The position numbers were made by a program, and so were the translations under genes. A stretch of DNA of 64,000 nucleotides from Candidatus Brevundimonas colombiensis (GTDB taxonomy: Bacteria > Pseudomonadota > Alphaproteobacteria > Caulobacterales > Caulobacteraceae), in NCBI GenBank assembly GCA_029202665.1, contig CP119326.1, forward strand, positions 2,852,001-2,916,000, in the 5' to 3' direction. Positions 1 through 10,594 of the stretch are shown piece after piece. The notes under the pieces were generated by a model, which worked only from the letters and a program-made list of their open reading frames with translations, was not told where the DNA came from and did not search any database. Position 1 is the first letter of the stretch. Each line of letters starts with the position of its first letter.

Positions 1-1
1 G

Positions 2-952
2 CTGTCGCCCAGCCGGGGCGCGGTGGAGGCCGCCGTGGCCAGCGCACGCGCCTTGGCGGCCCTGATCGTGACCCTGCTGGCGGGTCTGGCCGCGGTCGTG
101 CTGCGCCGCCGCCAGCAGGCCCTGATCCGGGCCCGCGCCGAGGAGGACGCCCGGCACGAACTGGAACGCCGCATCGACGAGCGCACCCGCGAACTCAGCG
201 ACGCCAACGCCGCCCTCAGCGGCCAGATCGAGGAAAGGCGGCGCGCCGAGGCGGCGCGCGAGCGGCTGCGCGACGAACTGGTGCAGGCCAGCAAACTGGC
301 CGCGCTGGGCCAGATCGTGGCCAGCGTCGCCCACGAGATCAATCAGCCCGTCGCCGCCATCCAGACCCAGGCCGAGACCGCAGCCGTCCTGCTGGATCGC
401 CAGGACGCCGTGACGGCCCGCACCGCCCTCTCCCGCATCGGCGACCTGACGCAGCGGATCGGATCAATCACCGAGAACCTGCGCACCTTCTCGCGCAAGA
501 CGGACCCCAAGATCGGCGTGGTGCGGTTGGACGACGCCATCCACGGCGCCCTCTTGCTGACGCGCGGCCGCCTGGACGAGGGCGGCGTCGCCCTGATCCG
601 TGAGGGCGACGCCGACGTGGCCGTGCGCGCCGACCGCTTCCGCCTGGAACAGGTGATCGTCAATCTGGTCAAGAACGCCGCCGAGGCGCTGGAGGGTCGT
701 GTCGGCGCCCGCCTGACGCTGCGGGTCGAACAATCGGCCGATCGCGTCCGCCTGATCGTGGCCGACAACGGTCCGGGGGTGCCGGACCCGGTTCGCGCCC
801 AGCTGTTCACACCCTTTGTCACAACCCGCGCCAACGGCCTGGGGCTGGGTCTGGTGATCTGTCGCGATCTGGTGGCCGGGTTCGGCGGCGAGCTGGATCT
901 GATCGACACGAACGAAGGCGCGATCTTCGTCGCCACCCTGAGGATCGCCTGA
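2..952 (+). CDS. dctB: C4-dicarboxylate-type sensor histidine kinase DctB, 5'-truncated
   Basis: This is the C-terminal part of a membrane sensor histidine kinase; the reading frame is open to the window edge, so the periplasmic sensor is missing. Visible parts, counted from the GTG at 23, are a membrane helix (about 11-27), a charged coiled-coil linker (30-85), the phospho-acceptor H-box HEINQP with His104, an N-box NLVKNAAEAL, a G1 box DNGPGVP and a G2 box GLGLGL. It would autophosphorylate and pass phosphate to the response regulator encoded next, whose ATG overlaps this stop codon (TGATG). The H-box type and the partner resemble DctB/DctD, which control C4-dicarboxylate uptake in rhizobia. 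The real ligand cannot be read here, and no transporter gene lies in the window. Confidence 0.85.
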   Translation: MSPSRGAVEAAVASARALAALIVTLLAGLAAVVLRRRQQALIRARAEEDARHELERRIDERTRELSDANAALSGQIEERRRAEAARERLRDELVQASKLAALGQIVASVAHEINQPVAAIQTQAETAAVLLDRQDAVTARTALSRIGDLTQRIGSITENLRTFSRKTDPKIGVVRLDDAIHGALLLTRGRLDEGGVALIREGDADVAVRADRFRLEQVIVNLVKNAAEALEGRVGARLTLRVEQSADRVRLIVADNGPGVPDPVRAQLFTPFVTTRANGLGLGLVICRDLVAGFGGELDLIDTNEGAIFVATLRIA

Positions 953-2283
953 TGCAGTTCGCCCGCCCGACCGCCGTCGCCCTGATCGAGGACGACGCCG
1001 ATTTCCGCCAGGCTCTGGTCGAGCGGCTGGTGCTGGAGGGTCTGGACGTGCGCGCCTTCGCCGGCGGCGATGCGGCGTTGAAGGCCATCGATGCGGACTT
1101 CCCCGGCGTGGTCGTCACCGACCTGAGGATGCCGGGCCTGGATGGGCGCCAGTTGCTGGACCGGCTGCAGGCGCTGGACGCCACCCTGCCGGTCATCATG
1201 ATCACCGGCCACGGCGACGTCGCCGATGCGGTCGCGGCCATGCAGGCGGGCGCCTATGATTTCGTGGCGAAACCCTTTCCGTTCGAGCGGTTGCAGGACA
1301 GTCTGAACCGGGCGCTTGAGAAACGGGGCCTGGTGCTGGAGAACCGACGCCTGCTGGCCATGGCCTCTGACAGCGGCCAGGAACTCCCGCTGGCGGGCGC
1401 CTCGCACGCCATCGTCGCCCTGCGCGCCACCATCGCCCAGATCGCCGACGCCCGCATGGACGTGCTGATCGAGGGCGAGACCGGCACGGGCAAGGAGGCC
1501 GTCGCCCGCGCCCTGCACAACGGCGGCCGGCGTCGGCTGGCCCCCTTCGTCGCGGTCAACTGCGGCGCCCTGCCCGACGGCCTGATCGAAAGCGAACTGT
1601 TCGGGCATGAACTGGGCGCTTTCGCCGGCGCCCTGCGCCGCCGCGTCGGCCATGTCGAACGCGCTCACAACGGCACCCTGTTCCTGGACGAGGTCGAGAG
1701 CATGCCCATGGCTGTTCAGGTCAAGATGCTGCGGGTGCTGGAGGAGCGGGAGGTCCATCCCATCGGCGCCAACGAGCCGCGCGCCCTGGACCTGCGGGTT
1801 CTGGCCTCGTCCAAGATCGACCTGGAGGCGGCCGCCCGCGCGGGGGTGTTTCGCCAGGATCTCTATTATCGGCTGAACGTCGTACGGCTGCGCGTGCCGC
1901 CGTTGCGGGAGCGACGCGAGGACATTCCCCTGCTGTTCGCCCACTTCCTGCGCCGCGCCGCCGACCGTCACAGGGTCGAGCCGCCCGCCCTCTCGGACAG
2001 CGTGCGCCGTCGCCTGGTCGAGGCGGACTGGCCGGGCAATATCCGTGAACTGGCCCATTTCGCAGAGCGTGTCGCCCTGTCGCTGGACGACGCGACCCGC
2101 CCGGCCGACGAGGGCCTCAGCCTGCCCGACCGCCTGAACCGGTTCGAGGCGGAACTGCTGCGCGATGCTCTTCAGGCGCACCGGGGCGATATCGCCGCCG
2201 TCCTGGCCGAGATGCGCGTGCCGCGAAAGACGCTGTACGACAAACTGGCCCGTTACGGCCTGAAGCCGGCCGCCTTCCGCTAG
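952..2283 (+). CDS. dctD: Sigma-54-dependent response regulator DctD-like
   Basis: A 443-residue NtrC-family activator: receiver domain (1-120) with phospho-acceptor Asp57 in VVTDLRMPG, AAA+ domain (about 145-380) with Walker A GETGTGKE at 175-182 and Walker B LFLDE near 243-247, and a C-terminal Fis-type helix-turn-helix (about 413-438). It should activate RNA polymerase carrying sigma-54 after phosphorylation by the overlapping upstream kinase. The sigma-54-contacting loop reads GAFAGA (222-227) instead of the family's GAFTGA, a Thr-to-Ala change encoded by GCC. Order, overlap and domain structure match DctB-DctD. The gene stops five bases before the convergent glycosyltransferase fusion gene ends. 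Confidence 0.88.
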   Translation: MQFARPTAVALIEDDADFRQALVERLVLEGLDVRAFAGGDAALKAIDADFPGVVVTDLRMPGLDGRQLLDRLQALDATLPVIMITGHGDVADAVAAMQAGAYDFVAKPFPFERLQDSLNRALEKRGLVLENRRLLAMASDSGQELPLAGASHAIVALRATIAQIADARMDVLIEGETGTGKEAVARALHNGGRRRLAPFVAVNCGALPDGLIESELFGHELGAFAGALRRRVGHVERAHNGTLFLDEVESMPMAVQVKMLRVLEEREVHPIGANEPRALDLRVLASSKIDLEAAARAGVFRQDLYYRLNVVRLRVPPLRERREDIPLLFAHFLRRAADRHRVEPPALSDSVRRRLVEADWPGNIRELAHFAERVALSLDDATRPADEGLSLPDRLNRFEAELLRDALQAHRGDIAAVLAEMRVPRKTLYDKLARYGLKPAAFR

Positions 2284-2288
2284 CCGCC

Positions 2289-5200
2289 TCAGCCGGCCGG
2301 CGCCTGGACGTCTCCGGTGCGCTTCAGCTTGCCCCAGGTCTGCCCCAGGCCCGACAGCGCCCGCTCCAGCGCACGCCAGACGACCACATACATGATCTGG
2401 CGATAGACGAACCGCTGGGTGGGCAGCAGCCACAGATCGCCGCGCTTCTCCCGGTCGAAGCCGTAGGCGATCCAGCCCGCCGCAAGCTCCAGCAGGGTGA
2501 AGGCGACATAGACTCCCAGCGTGAACCACAGCGTGGGATTGGGCGCCGCGTCCAAATCGGCGTGCTGCGCCGCCGCCAGCCAGGCCAGCCCCTGGATCAG
2601 GATCGCCATCGCCAGCTGCAGGTCGATCAGCGGCGCCAGCACCTGGCCCACGATCTGGAACAGCCACAGGCTGGGCAGGGCCAGCCCGCCGAACCAGCCG
2701 TGCCGGAACGTCGAGCGCCGGTGTTTCCACAGGCATTGCAGCGTGCCGAAGCTCCAGCGGAACCGCTGTTTCAACAGACCGCCCAGCGATGACGGCGCCT
2801 CGGTAAAGGCCAGAGCCGTCGGCTCGTTGGCGATGACCCAGCCCGCCTCGCGCACCCGCCAGGTCAGGTCCATGTCCTCGGCCAGGGTGTCGGACCGATA
2901 GCCGCCCAGGCTTCTCAACGCCTCGGTGCGCCAGGCCCCGATGGCGCCCGGCACCACAGTCACCGCATTCAGCAGCGCCAGCGCCCGCCGGTCGATGTTC
3001 TGGCTGGTGATGTATTCGATGGACTGCCAGCGCGTGACCAGATTGCTGCGATTGCCGACCTTCACATTGCCCGCGACCGCCCCGACCTTGGGATCGGCGA
3101 ACCAGGCGGCCAGAAGCGCCAGGGCGTTGCCCGACAACTGGGTGTCGGCGTCCACGCCCACCACCACCGGGGCCGTCGCCTCGGTCAGAGCCAGGTTCAG
3201 GGCCGAGGCCTTGCCGCCGTTCGCCTTGCGCTTCAGCCGCACGCGCGGATCATCGCCGAACGCGGCCGCCACGACATCATAGGTGCCGTCCGTCGATCCA
3301 TCGTCCACCACCAGCACCGAAACATCCACGTCTCGGCTGGCCAACAGACTGTCCAGGGTGCGCCGGATCACGGTCGCCTCATTATAGGCCGCGACCAGAA
3401 CGTCCACGCGCGGCTTGGGCGCCGCCGGGTCTAACGGCGCGGCCCGACGCCTGCGCCGCGACGCCAGCGCCAGCATCAGCACGATCCGCGCCAGACCCAG
3501 GCCGATGGCCAGGTTGAAGCCGACGAACAGAACCACCCCGACCGCGTGCGAGAAGCCGAAGGCCGCCGAATCCGCCGCGATCAGCGACCGCTCGCCCTTC
3601 GGCAGGGCCGGCATGGTCTGATCCGGCGTGCGTCCGACCAGCCCGCCGATGGTCGTCAGGCGATAGCCGCGTGCGCGCAGGGCGTCGATCAGCACCGGCA
3701 GGGCCTTGACCGTCGCCGAACGGTCGCCGCCGGCGTCGTGCAGAAGAATGGCGTGGCCGGCGTCGGCCTGGGCCAGCACCTCGGACACGATCTCGTCCGG
3801 GCGCAGGCGGTGCGTGCTCCCGTCCGGGTTTGGTCGGCTCAGGTTCCAGTCGTTGGGATCGATGGATTCCCCGGCGGTCGTGTACCCCAGCTTGGACGCC
3901 ACGGCGATCGGCAGGATTTCACCATAGGATTCCGGTTCGGAATCGGCGTTGTAGGGCGGTCGGAACAGGGTGACCTGGCGCCCCAGAATGCTTTCCAACG
4001 CCCGGTCCGTGGCCGTCAGCTCCAGCCGCACCCGCTCCTCATCGACATGGGCCATGTTGGGGTGGGTGAAGGAGTGGTTGCCGACCTCATGGCCCTCGTC
4101 GCGCACACGCCGAACCAGGGCGGGGTTGGCCGCCGCCGATCCGCCGATCATGAAGAAGGTGGCCTTCACCCCCTTGGCCTTCAGCACGTCCAGGATTTCT
4201 GGCGTCCATTCGGGATCCGGGCCGTCGTCGAACGTCAGGGCCAGGGTGCGATCCGGCGCGCCGGTGCGCCGCACGGTCCAGGCCGAGGGCCAGCGCGTCC
4301 AGACCTCGTCGCTGACCAGTCCGCTGACCGGATCGACGGCGATGCGCCTTTCGCCCGGATGGGGCGTGTCGATCACGTTCAGCAGTTCGCCCTGGCCGGT
4401 GAAGGCGATCTGCTGGGTCAGGGCGACGTGCTCCAGCGCGGGGATCACGGTGATCGCCGGCGCGGCCTGACGGCCGAACACCTTCCAGCTGGCGGGGTCT
4501 TCTTCGCCCAACGCCCACAGGGACGCGCCGCGCAGCCCCCTCTCCCGCCCCATCGTCATGGCGTTGGCGACCGAGGCGGCGTCCTGCATCCAGACTTCGT
4601 GGGCATGCCCCTGATCGTCGGTGTAGCGGAATGTGGGCTGCAGCGCCTGGGGATCGAAATCGATCACATTGGCGGGATTGTCTTCGGGCCGATAGCCGCG
4701 CGCCGTCGCCAGCGCCGCCGTCGTCGTCAGGGATTCGGCCGAACGGTCCCCGTCGCGCCAGTCGTAGGAATAGGCCCCGATGCCCAGGATCAGCTTGTCC
4801 GCCGGCACCAGACGCGTGAACCGCGTCAACGCCTTGTCCACGAACAGGGCCGAGGAGATCGGCCCAGGCATGCTGTCTTCCCCGTGCTCGTCATAGGCCA
4901 TGATGGCCGCGTAATCGACCACGCCGGACAGGGCGCGGATGTCGTGATCGCTCAGCCCGACTTCCAGGGCGATGGACAGTTCGCCGCCCTGGGCGTGCAG
5001 CCGCTGGCGCAGTTGGTCCAGCCACGGCGTCAGCCGTTCGATCTGTTCCGGCGTCACCTGTTCGAAGTCGATCTGCAGGCCCGCGAATCCGTTCACCCGC
5101 ACGAAGTCGAGCAGGTGATTCATGACGTTCTGGGCATTGGCGGGCGCCAGCATCCGGTCGATGCGGCCGGCGTCGAAATGGCCCTCGGTGGCGTTGCCGA

Positions 5201-5714
5201 CCACCGGCACGATCTTGACCCCATGCGACCGCGCCGCCGCAATCAGGGGCTTGGTGGTGGGGTTTCGCGCCGGGTCCCAATCCTTGGTCAGGATGTCGCC
5301 GCCGTCGTCGCGCAGCTCGATCCAGGTCGGATAGACATGGGTCAGGTCGCCGGCATGACGCGTGAACGAATCCAGCGCCCCGTCCTCCCACGGCGCAAAC
5401 CAGGCGCCGGCGATGGGCGCGCCGGCTGTCGACACGGCGCGGACGGGCCGACGCTCCCGATGGGCGATATAGTTCAGCAAGGCCCGTTCGGCCCCGTGCG
5501 TACGCCGCGCGACCACCGCCGCCGCCGGCGACACGACCGACAGTCCCGTCAGGCTGGGCAGGATCATCAGGCTGGCCACAAAGCCCGCCAGAACGACGCC
5601 CGCCACGATCGCCGCGGCCAGCGCGGCCATCCGCATCCGTCGCGCCCGTCGCCCGGTCGCGTCCAAAAACACCGCCGGCCCGTCGCCATGCGGTTTAGAA
5701 GCGTCAGAAGTCAT
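2289..5714 (-). CDS. GH18-like / NodB polysaccharide deacetylase / GT2 glycosyltransferase fusion
   Basis: A three-domain membrane protein of about 1140 residues. Residue numbers count from the longest start at 5774. A membrane helix (48-73) precedes a GH18-like extracytoplasmic domain (about 118-435) with IDFE at 235-238. A NodB deacetylase domain (about 509-705) follows with TFDDGP at 514-519, HSFTH at 567-571, RPPY near 605 and a LLHDAGG motif. After another membrane span (about 739-772) comes a GT2 domain (about 789-1010) with DDGS at 824, DAD at 875-877, ED at 966-967 and QRFRW at 1003-1007, then membrane helices. The parts parallel PgaB (deacetylase/hydrolase) and PgaC (synthase), suggesting synthesis and trimming of an N-acetylated polysaccharide. 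The start is uncertain: ATG at 5714 is preferred because it lies just before the family-like PAVFLDATGRRARR stretch; TTG/ATG at 5774/5771 are alternatives and none has a good ribosome site. Confidence 0.85.
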   Translation of the reverse strand: MTSDASKPHGDGPAVFLDATGRRARRMRMAALAAAIVAGVVLAGFVASLMILPSLTGLSVVSPAAAVVARRTHGAERALLNYIAHRERRPVRAVSTAGAPIAGAWFAPWEDGALDSFTRHAGDLTHVYPTWIELRDDGGDILTKDWDPARNPTTKPLIAAARSHGVKIVPVVGNATEGHFDAGRIDRMLAPANAQNVMNHLLDFVRVNGFAGLQIDFEQVTPEQIERLTPWLDQLRQRLHAQGGELSIALEVGLSDHDIRALSGVVDYAAIMAYDEHGEDSMPGPISSALFVDKALTRFTRLVPADKLILGIGAYSYDWRDGDRSAESLTTTAALATARGYRPEDNPANVIDFDPQALQPTFRYTDDQGHAHEVWMQDAASVANAMTMGRERGLRGASLWALGEEDPASWKVFGRQAAPAITVIPALEHVALTQQIAFTGQGELLNVIDTPHPGERRIAVDPVSGLVSDEVWTRWPSAWTVRRTGAPDRTLALTFDDGPDPEWTPEILDVLKAKGVKATFFMIGGSAAANPALVRRVRDEGHEVGNHSFTHPNMAHVDEERVRLELTATDRALESILGRQVTLFRPPYNADSEPESYGEILPIAVASKLGYTTAGESIDPNDWNLSRPNPDGSTHRLRPDEIVSEVLAQADAGHAILLHDAGGDRSATVKALPVLIDALRARGYRLTTIGGLVGRTPDQTMPALPKGERSLIAADSAAFGFSHAVGVVLFVGFNLAIGLGLARIVLMLALASRRRRRAAPLDPAAPKPRVDVLVAAYNEATVIRRTLDSLLASRDVDVSVLVVDDGSTDGTYDVVAAAFGDDPRVRLKRKANGGKASALNLALTEATAPVVVGVDADTQLSGNALALLAAWFADPKVGAVAGNVKVGNRSNLVTRWQSIEYITSQNIDRRALALLNAVTVVPGAIGAWRTEALRSLGGYRSDTLAEDMDLTWRVREAGWVIANEPTALAFTEAPSSLGGLLKQRFRWSFGTLQCLWKHRRSTFRHGWFGGLALPSLWLFQIVGQVLAPLIDLQLAMAILIQGLAWLAAAQHADLDAAPNPTLWFTLGVYVAFTLLELAAGWIAYGFDREKRGDLWLLPTQRFVYRQIMYVVVWRALERALSGLGQTWGKLKRTGDVQAPAG

Positions 5715-6055
5715 CCCAAGCCGAGCCCAGCCCCACGCGGCCGATCCCGCGTCATTCGGTCGCATATCCATCAAGAACGGCGGGATGTGGGCGAAGCCGC
5801 GCCGAGGGCGAGGCGTGCCGCTTCTCGGGCCGTCTCGAATGATCGGATTACGACGTCAGTAAGATGAGATGACCGGTTGGCCATGGCCGATGACGATCAG
5901 CACCGACAGCCGGGAACGCCTTGGATCTGCCTGTGCTCTGTTCGCCGCCCTGCCGGCGCGCGATCGCCGACGATACGCCCCTAAAACCGAGGACGGGATC
6001 ATTGACGACATCGCCACCGGCGACGCGGCCGCGACCACGCCCGATTTGATCGCGA
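5715..6055. other. Intergenic stretch with no convincing gene
   Basis: About 340 bases lie between the minus-strand fusion gene and thiS. A plus-strand reading frame from 5869 crosses this stretch and runs on antisense into thiS. It has no ribosome site, recognisable family or clear domain, so it is not called. The stretch presumably holds the promoter of the fusion gene. No repeat or terminator stands out. Confidence 0.4.
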
Positions 6056-6256
6056 TCAGCCGCCGCCCACGAACTGAACCAGTTCGATGCGGTCGCCCGG
6101 CGCGATGGGGGTGGAGGCGTGAAGTGAGCGGGGCACGATCTCGAGATTGCGCTCGACCGCCACCTTGCGCGGGTCCAGCGCCAGTTCCTCGACCAGGGCC
6201 AGGATGGTGACGGCCTGGACCAGGCGGGGTTCGCCGTTCAATTGGATCTGGGTCAT
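6056..6256 (-). CDS. thiS: Sulfur carrier protein ThiS
   Basis: A 66-residue ubiquitin-like protein ending in GGG, which provides the C-terminal Gly-Gly that is adenylated and thiocarboxylated to deliver sulfur for the thiazole ring of thiamine. The start at 6256 (MTQIQLNG) gives the normal length for the family; a longer frame to 6475 would add a non-homologous leader. Family features are the short beta-grasp N-terminus and the segment VERNLEIVPRS. Its usual partner thiG is not adjacent, and no obvious thiamine-pyrophosphate riboswitch is visible upstream, so it appears as a lone gene here. Confidence 0.85.
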   Translation of the reverse strand: MTQIQLNGEPRLVQAVTILALVEELALDPRKVAVERNLEIVPRSLHASTPIAPGDRIELVQFVGGG

Positions 6257-6455
6257 CGCGCGTCTCCGTCTGGCCTCGAGGGGCAGATAGACGCCGACGG
6301 GCGGCTTCGCCAGAGCGCCTGACCCTCGGGCGCCATTGCCCCGGCGTAAACTTCGATACGGGGACCGTTTGACCCGCGAGCCGCGTCCGCTAAAAGGCCC
6401 CTCTTGTGCTGCGATGCGCAGGCTCGATTCCCGGAAACTCACTTTCACGCGCCCC

Positions 6456-6902
6456 ATGGCTGAAACGCCCGTCATTCATGTGCTGAACGGCCCCAATCTG
6501 AACCTGCTCGGGGTTCGGGAGCCGGATGTCTATGGCCGCGACACCCTGGCGGACATCGAACAGCGCTGCCTCAAAGCCGCGGCCGGGGCTGTGGTCGTTT
6601 TCCGCCAGACCAATCACGAAGGCGTGCTGGTGGATTGGATTCAGGAAGCGCGAGAAGGCGCGGACGCCCTGATCCTCAATCCCGCGGCCTATGGGCATAC
6701 GTCGGTGGCGCTGCACGATGCGCTGAAGACGCTGTCGATTCCGGTGATTGAACTGCATCTGTCCAATCCGGCGGCGCGCGAGGCGTTTCGCCATCACTCC
6801 TATGTGTCCTCAGCGGCGACCGGCGTCATCGCCGGGTTCGGCGCGGCGGGCTATGAACTGGCCGTTCAGGCGGCTCTCACCAAGGTTCGGGAACGCGGCT
6901 GA
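6456..6902 (+). CDS. aroQ: 3-dehydroquinate dehydratase, type II
   Basis: A 148-residue type II dehydroquinase that removes water from 3-dehydroquinate in the shikimate pathway. It has the N-terminal signature LNGPNLNLLGVREP, the catalytic Tyr in VYG, the NPAAYGHTS loop, and the ELHLSNP segment with the catalytic His. The start at 6456 (MAETPVIHVLNG) fits the family; upstream ATGs at 6336 and 6414 would add unrelated residues. It leads a run aroQ-accB-accC-aat in the same direction, an order common in alphaproteobacteria, with about 47 bases to accB. Confidence 0.93.
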   Translation: MAETPVIHVLNGPNLNLLGVREPDVYGRDTLADIEQRCLKAAAGAVVVFRQTNHEGVLVDWIQEAREGADALILNPAAYGHTSVALHDALKTLSIPVIELHLSNPAAREAFRHHSYVSSAATGVIAGFGAAGYELAVQAALTKVRERG

Positions 6903-6949
6903 GGCCCGTCCCGTTTGCTTAAAGACCACGAAAGACAAGGCGCACTCCA

Positions 6950-7438
6950 ATGGCCGATGACAAGAAACACGCGGAAATCGACGCCGCCCTGGTTCGCCAG
7001 CTGGCCGAAATCCTGAACGAGACCGACCTGACCGAGGTCGAGGTCGAGCGCGGCGAACTGCGAATCCGCGTCGCGCGCGAGATCACCGTCAACGCCGCTC
7101 CGGTGCAGTATGCCGCCGCCCCGGCGCCGGTCGCGGCCCCCGCCGCCGCCGCCGCTCCCGTTTCCATGCCATCAGACCCGGCCACCATCGTCGCCCGTGC
7201 GGGTGAAGAGGTGAAGTCGCCGATGGTCGGCACCGCCTATCTGCAGGCCTCGCCCGAGGCTCCGGCTTTCATTCAGCCGGGCGACAAGGTCAAAAAGGGC
7301 CAGACCCTGCTGATCGTCGAAGCGATGAAGACGATGAACCCGATCCAGGCGCCGCGTGACGGCGTGGTGGCCGACATCCTGGTGGGCGACGCCCAGCCGG
7401 TCGAGTTCGGCGAAGCCCTCGTCCTGCTGGAAGCCTAA
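6950..7438 (+). CDS. accB: Acetyl-CoA carboxylase biotin carboxyl carrier protein
   Basis: A 162-residue carrier subunit of acetyl-CoA carboxylase, which carries carboxybiotin from the biotin carboxylase to the carboxyltransferase in the first step of fatty-acid synthesis. An Ala/Pro-rich linker (about 49-78) separates a short N-terminal part from the biotinyl domain (about 88-162). The biotin acceptor is Lys127 in VEAMKTMN. The stop is nine bases from the accC start, so the two are surely co-transcribed and made in coordinated amounts. Confidence 0.97.
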   Translation: MADDKKHAEIDAALVRQLAEILNETDLTEVEVERGELRIRVAREITVNAAPVQYAAAPAPVAAPAAAAAPVSMPSDPATIVARAGEEVKSPMVGTAYLQASPEAPAFIQPGDKVKKGQTLLIVEAMKTMNPIQAPRDGVVADILVGDAQPVEFGEALVLLEA

Positions 7439-7447
7439 GGCGCCCTG

Positions 7448-9495
<2,048 letters not shown>

Positions 9496-9506
9496 ATCAG
9501 CCTTCT

Positions 9507-9544
9507 GGCTTCCGGGTTCGTCCTGCTGACGCCCCGGAATGACG
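9507..9544. repeat. Short palindromic repeat, family A
   Basis: An imperfect palindrome with one arm TTCCGGGTTCGTCC and the other GACGCCCCGGAATGAC. The same arms recur at 10425-10575 and 36559-36598. It lies in the gap between aat and lepB, which otherwise shows no gene, and looks like a REP-type extragenic element. Confidence 0.6.
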
Positions 9545-9641
9545 CAGGGCGTGGCGTCGGGGGCTTGTCCGGACACGATTTCCGGCCTGTCCCGACACGG
9601 ATGCGCTGGCGTCCCTCAATCATTCCGGCCTCGATGGCGGC

Positions 9642-10403
9642 ATGACCGACATCACGCCAAACCCGCCCCGCCCGTCCGCTTTCAACGAAGCCGGAGAGAT
9701 CGTCCTGACGCTGTTGGTCGCCCTGATCGTGGCGACGCTGTTCCGCATCGCGGTCTTTCAGCCCTTCACCATCCCGTCCTCGTCGATGGAGCCGGGGCTG
9801 GTGACAGGCGACTATATCGTCGTGTCCAAGTTTGCTTATGGCTGGAGCACAGCGTCCCTGCCGCTGAACCCGCCGATCCGGCCGGGGCGGCTGATGGGGG
9901 GACAGCCGCGACGCGGGGACGTGGTGGTGTTCCGCCGCCCCAGCGATCCGAAACAGGTCTGGATCAAGCGGGTCGTGGGCCTGCCCGGCGATACGGTTCA
10001 GGTGCGGGGCGGCGTGGTCTTCGTCAATGGCGCGGCGGTGCGCCAGACGCGGCTGGACGTCGTCGCCGATCACGATGCGCCGGGTCGCCGCGTGCAGCGG
10101 GTGCGCGAAACCCTGGCCGACGGCCGCAGCTATGTCACCTATGACGGCGGGCCGAACCTGCCGGGCGACGACACGCCGTCCCGCCGCGTGCCGGCCGGCC
10201 AGTATCTGATGATGGGCGACAATCGCGACAACTCGCTGGACAGCCGCTGGCCGCCCGCGATCGGCGTGGGCCTGCTGCCGGCCGAGAACATCGTGGGGCG
10301 GGCCGAGATCGTGCTGGCGTCGTGGAAGCCCGGCGCCAGCCTGTTCAAGCCCTGGACCTGGCTGAACCTGCAAGCGGACAGGTTTCTGGTGCGGGTGCGG
10401 TAG
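9642..10403 (+). CDS. lepB: Signal peptidase I
   Basis: A 253-residue inner-membrane serine protease that removes signal peptides from exported proteins. It has one N-terminal membrane helix (about 20-38), the catalytic Ser48 in SSSMEPG, the catalytic Lys109 in WIKRVVGLPGD, and the conserved MMGDNRDNSLDSR box near the C-terminal third. A single membrane span and about 250 residues are usual for alphaproteobacterial enzymes. Upstream and downstream it is bordered by family A repeats. In many alphaproteobacteria lepB is followed by rnc, but here the downstream gene is an unrelated minus-strand gene. Confidence 0.95.
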   Translation: MTDITPNPPRPSAFNEAGEIVLTLLVALIVATLFRIAVFQPFTIPSSSMEPGLVTGDYIVVSKFAYGWSTASLPLNPPIRPGRLMGGQPRRGDVVVFRRPSDPKQVWIKRVVGLPGDTVQVRGGVVFVNGAAVRQTRLDVVADHDAPGRRVQRVRETLADGRSYVTYDGGPNLPGDDTPSRRVPAGQYLMMGDNRDNSLDSRWPPAIGVGLLPAENIVGRAEIVLASWKPGASLFKPWTWLNLQADRFLVRVR

Positions 10404-10424
10404 GGCGATGCGTCAGCTTCCGAC

Positions 10425-10575
10425 GTCATTCCGGGGCGTCCGTAGGACGAACCCGGAAGCCAGGCGGGCGTCACGTCTTTCGATGCGTTTGAGAGAGAAT
10501 CCGCAGCCCTGGCTTGGCTGCTACGCGCCGCCCTCCGGGTCCGGGTTCCACGCGATGCGCGGCCCCCGGAATGAC
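10425..10575. repeat. Composite inverted repeat, family A doublet
   Basis: A 150-base intergenic element bounded by outward GTCATTCCGGGG and CCCCGGAATGAC ends. The left unit is itself a palindrome (GGGGCGTCC / GGACGAACCC). The layout is like a bacterial interspersed mosaic element, with two palindromes around a less conserved core. It lies between convergent lepB and the EF-hand gene, where it could also act as a transcription stop. Confidence 0.6.
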
Positions 10576-10594
10576 GGCGGGCGGAAGGCTGGGC

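Noticed and set aside
343..2736. A 797-codon minus-strand frame across dctB/dctD
   Set aside because: It is antisense to two genes with clear motifs and shows only low-complexity Gln/Gly/Arg sequence; a high-GC shadow frame.
3546..5867. A 773-codon plus-strand frame over the polysaccharide fusion gene
   Set aside because: It is antisense to well-defined GH18, NodB and GT2 motifs and has no recognisable domain.
5869..6210. A plus-strand frame of 113 codons between the fusion gene and thiS
   Set aside because: No ribosome site or family, and it runs antisense through thiS.
6257..6455. Possible thiamine-pyrophosphate riboswitch before thiS
   Set aside because: No THI-box consensus segments are visible, and the interval is shared with the aroQ promoter.
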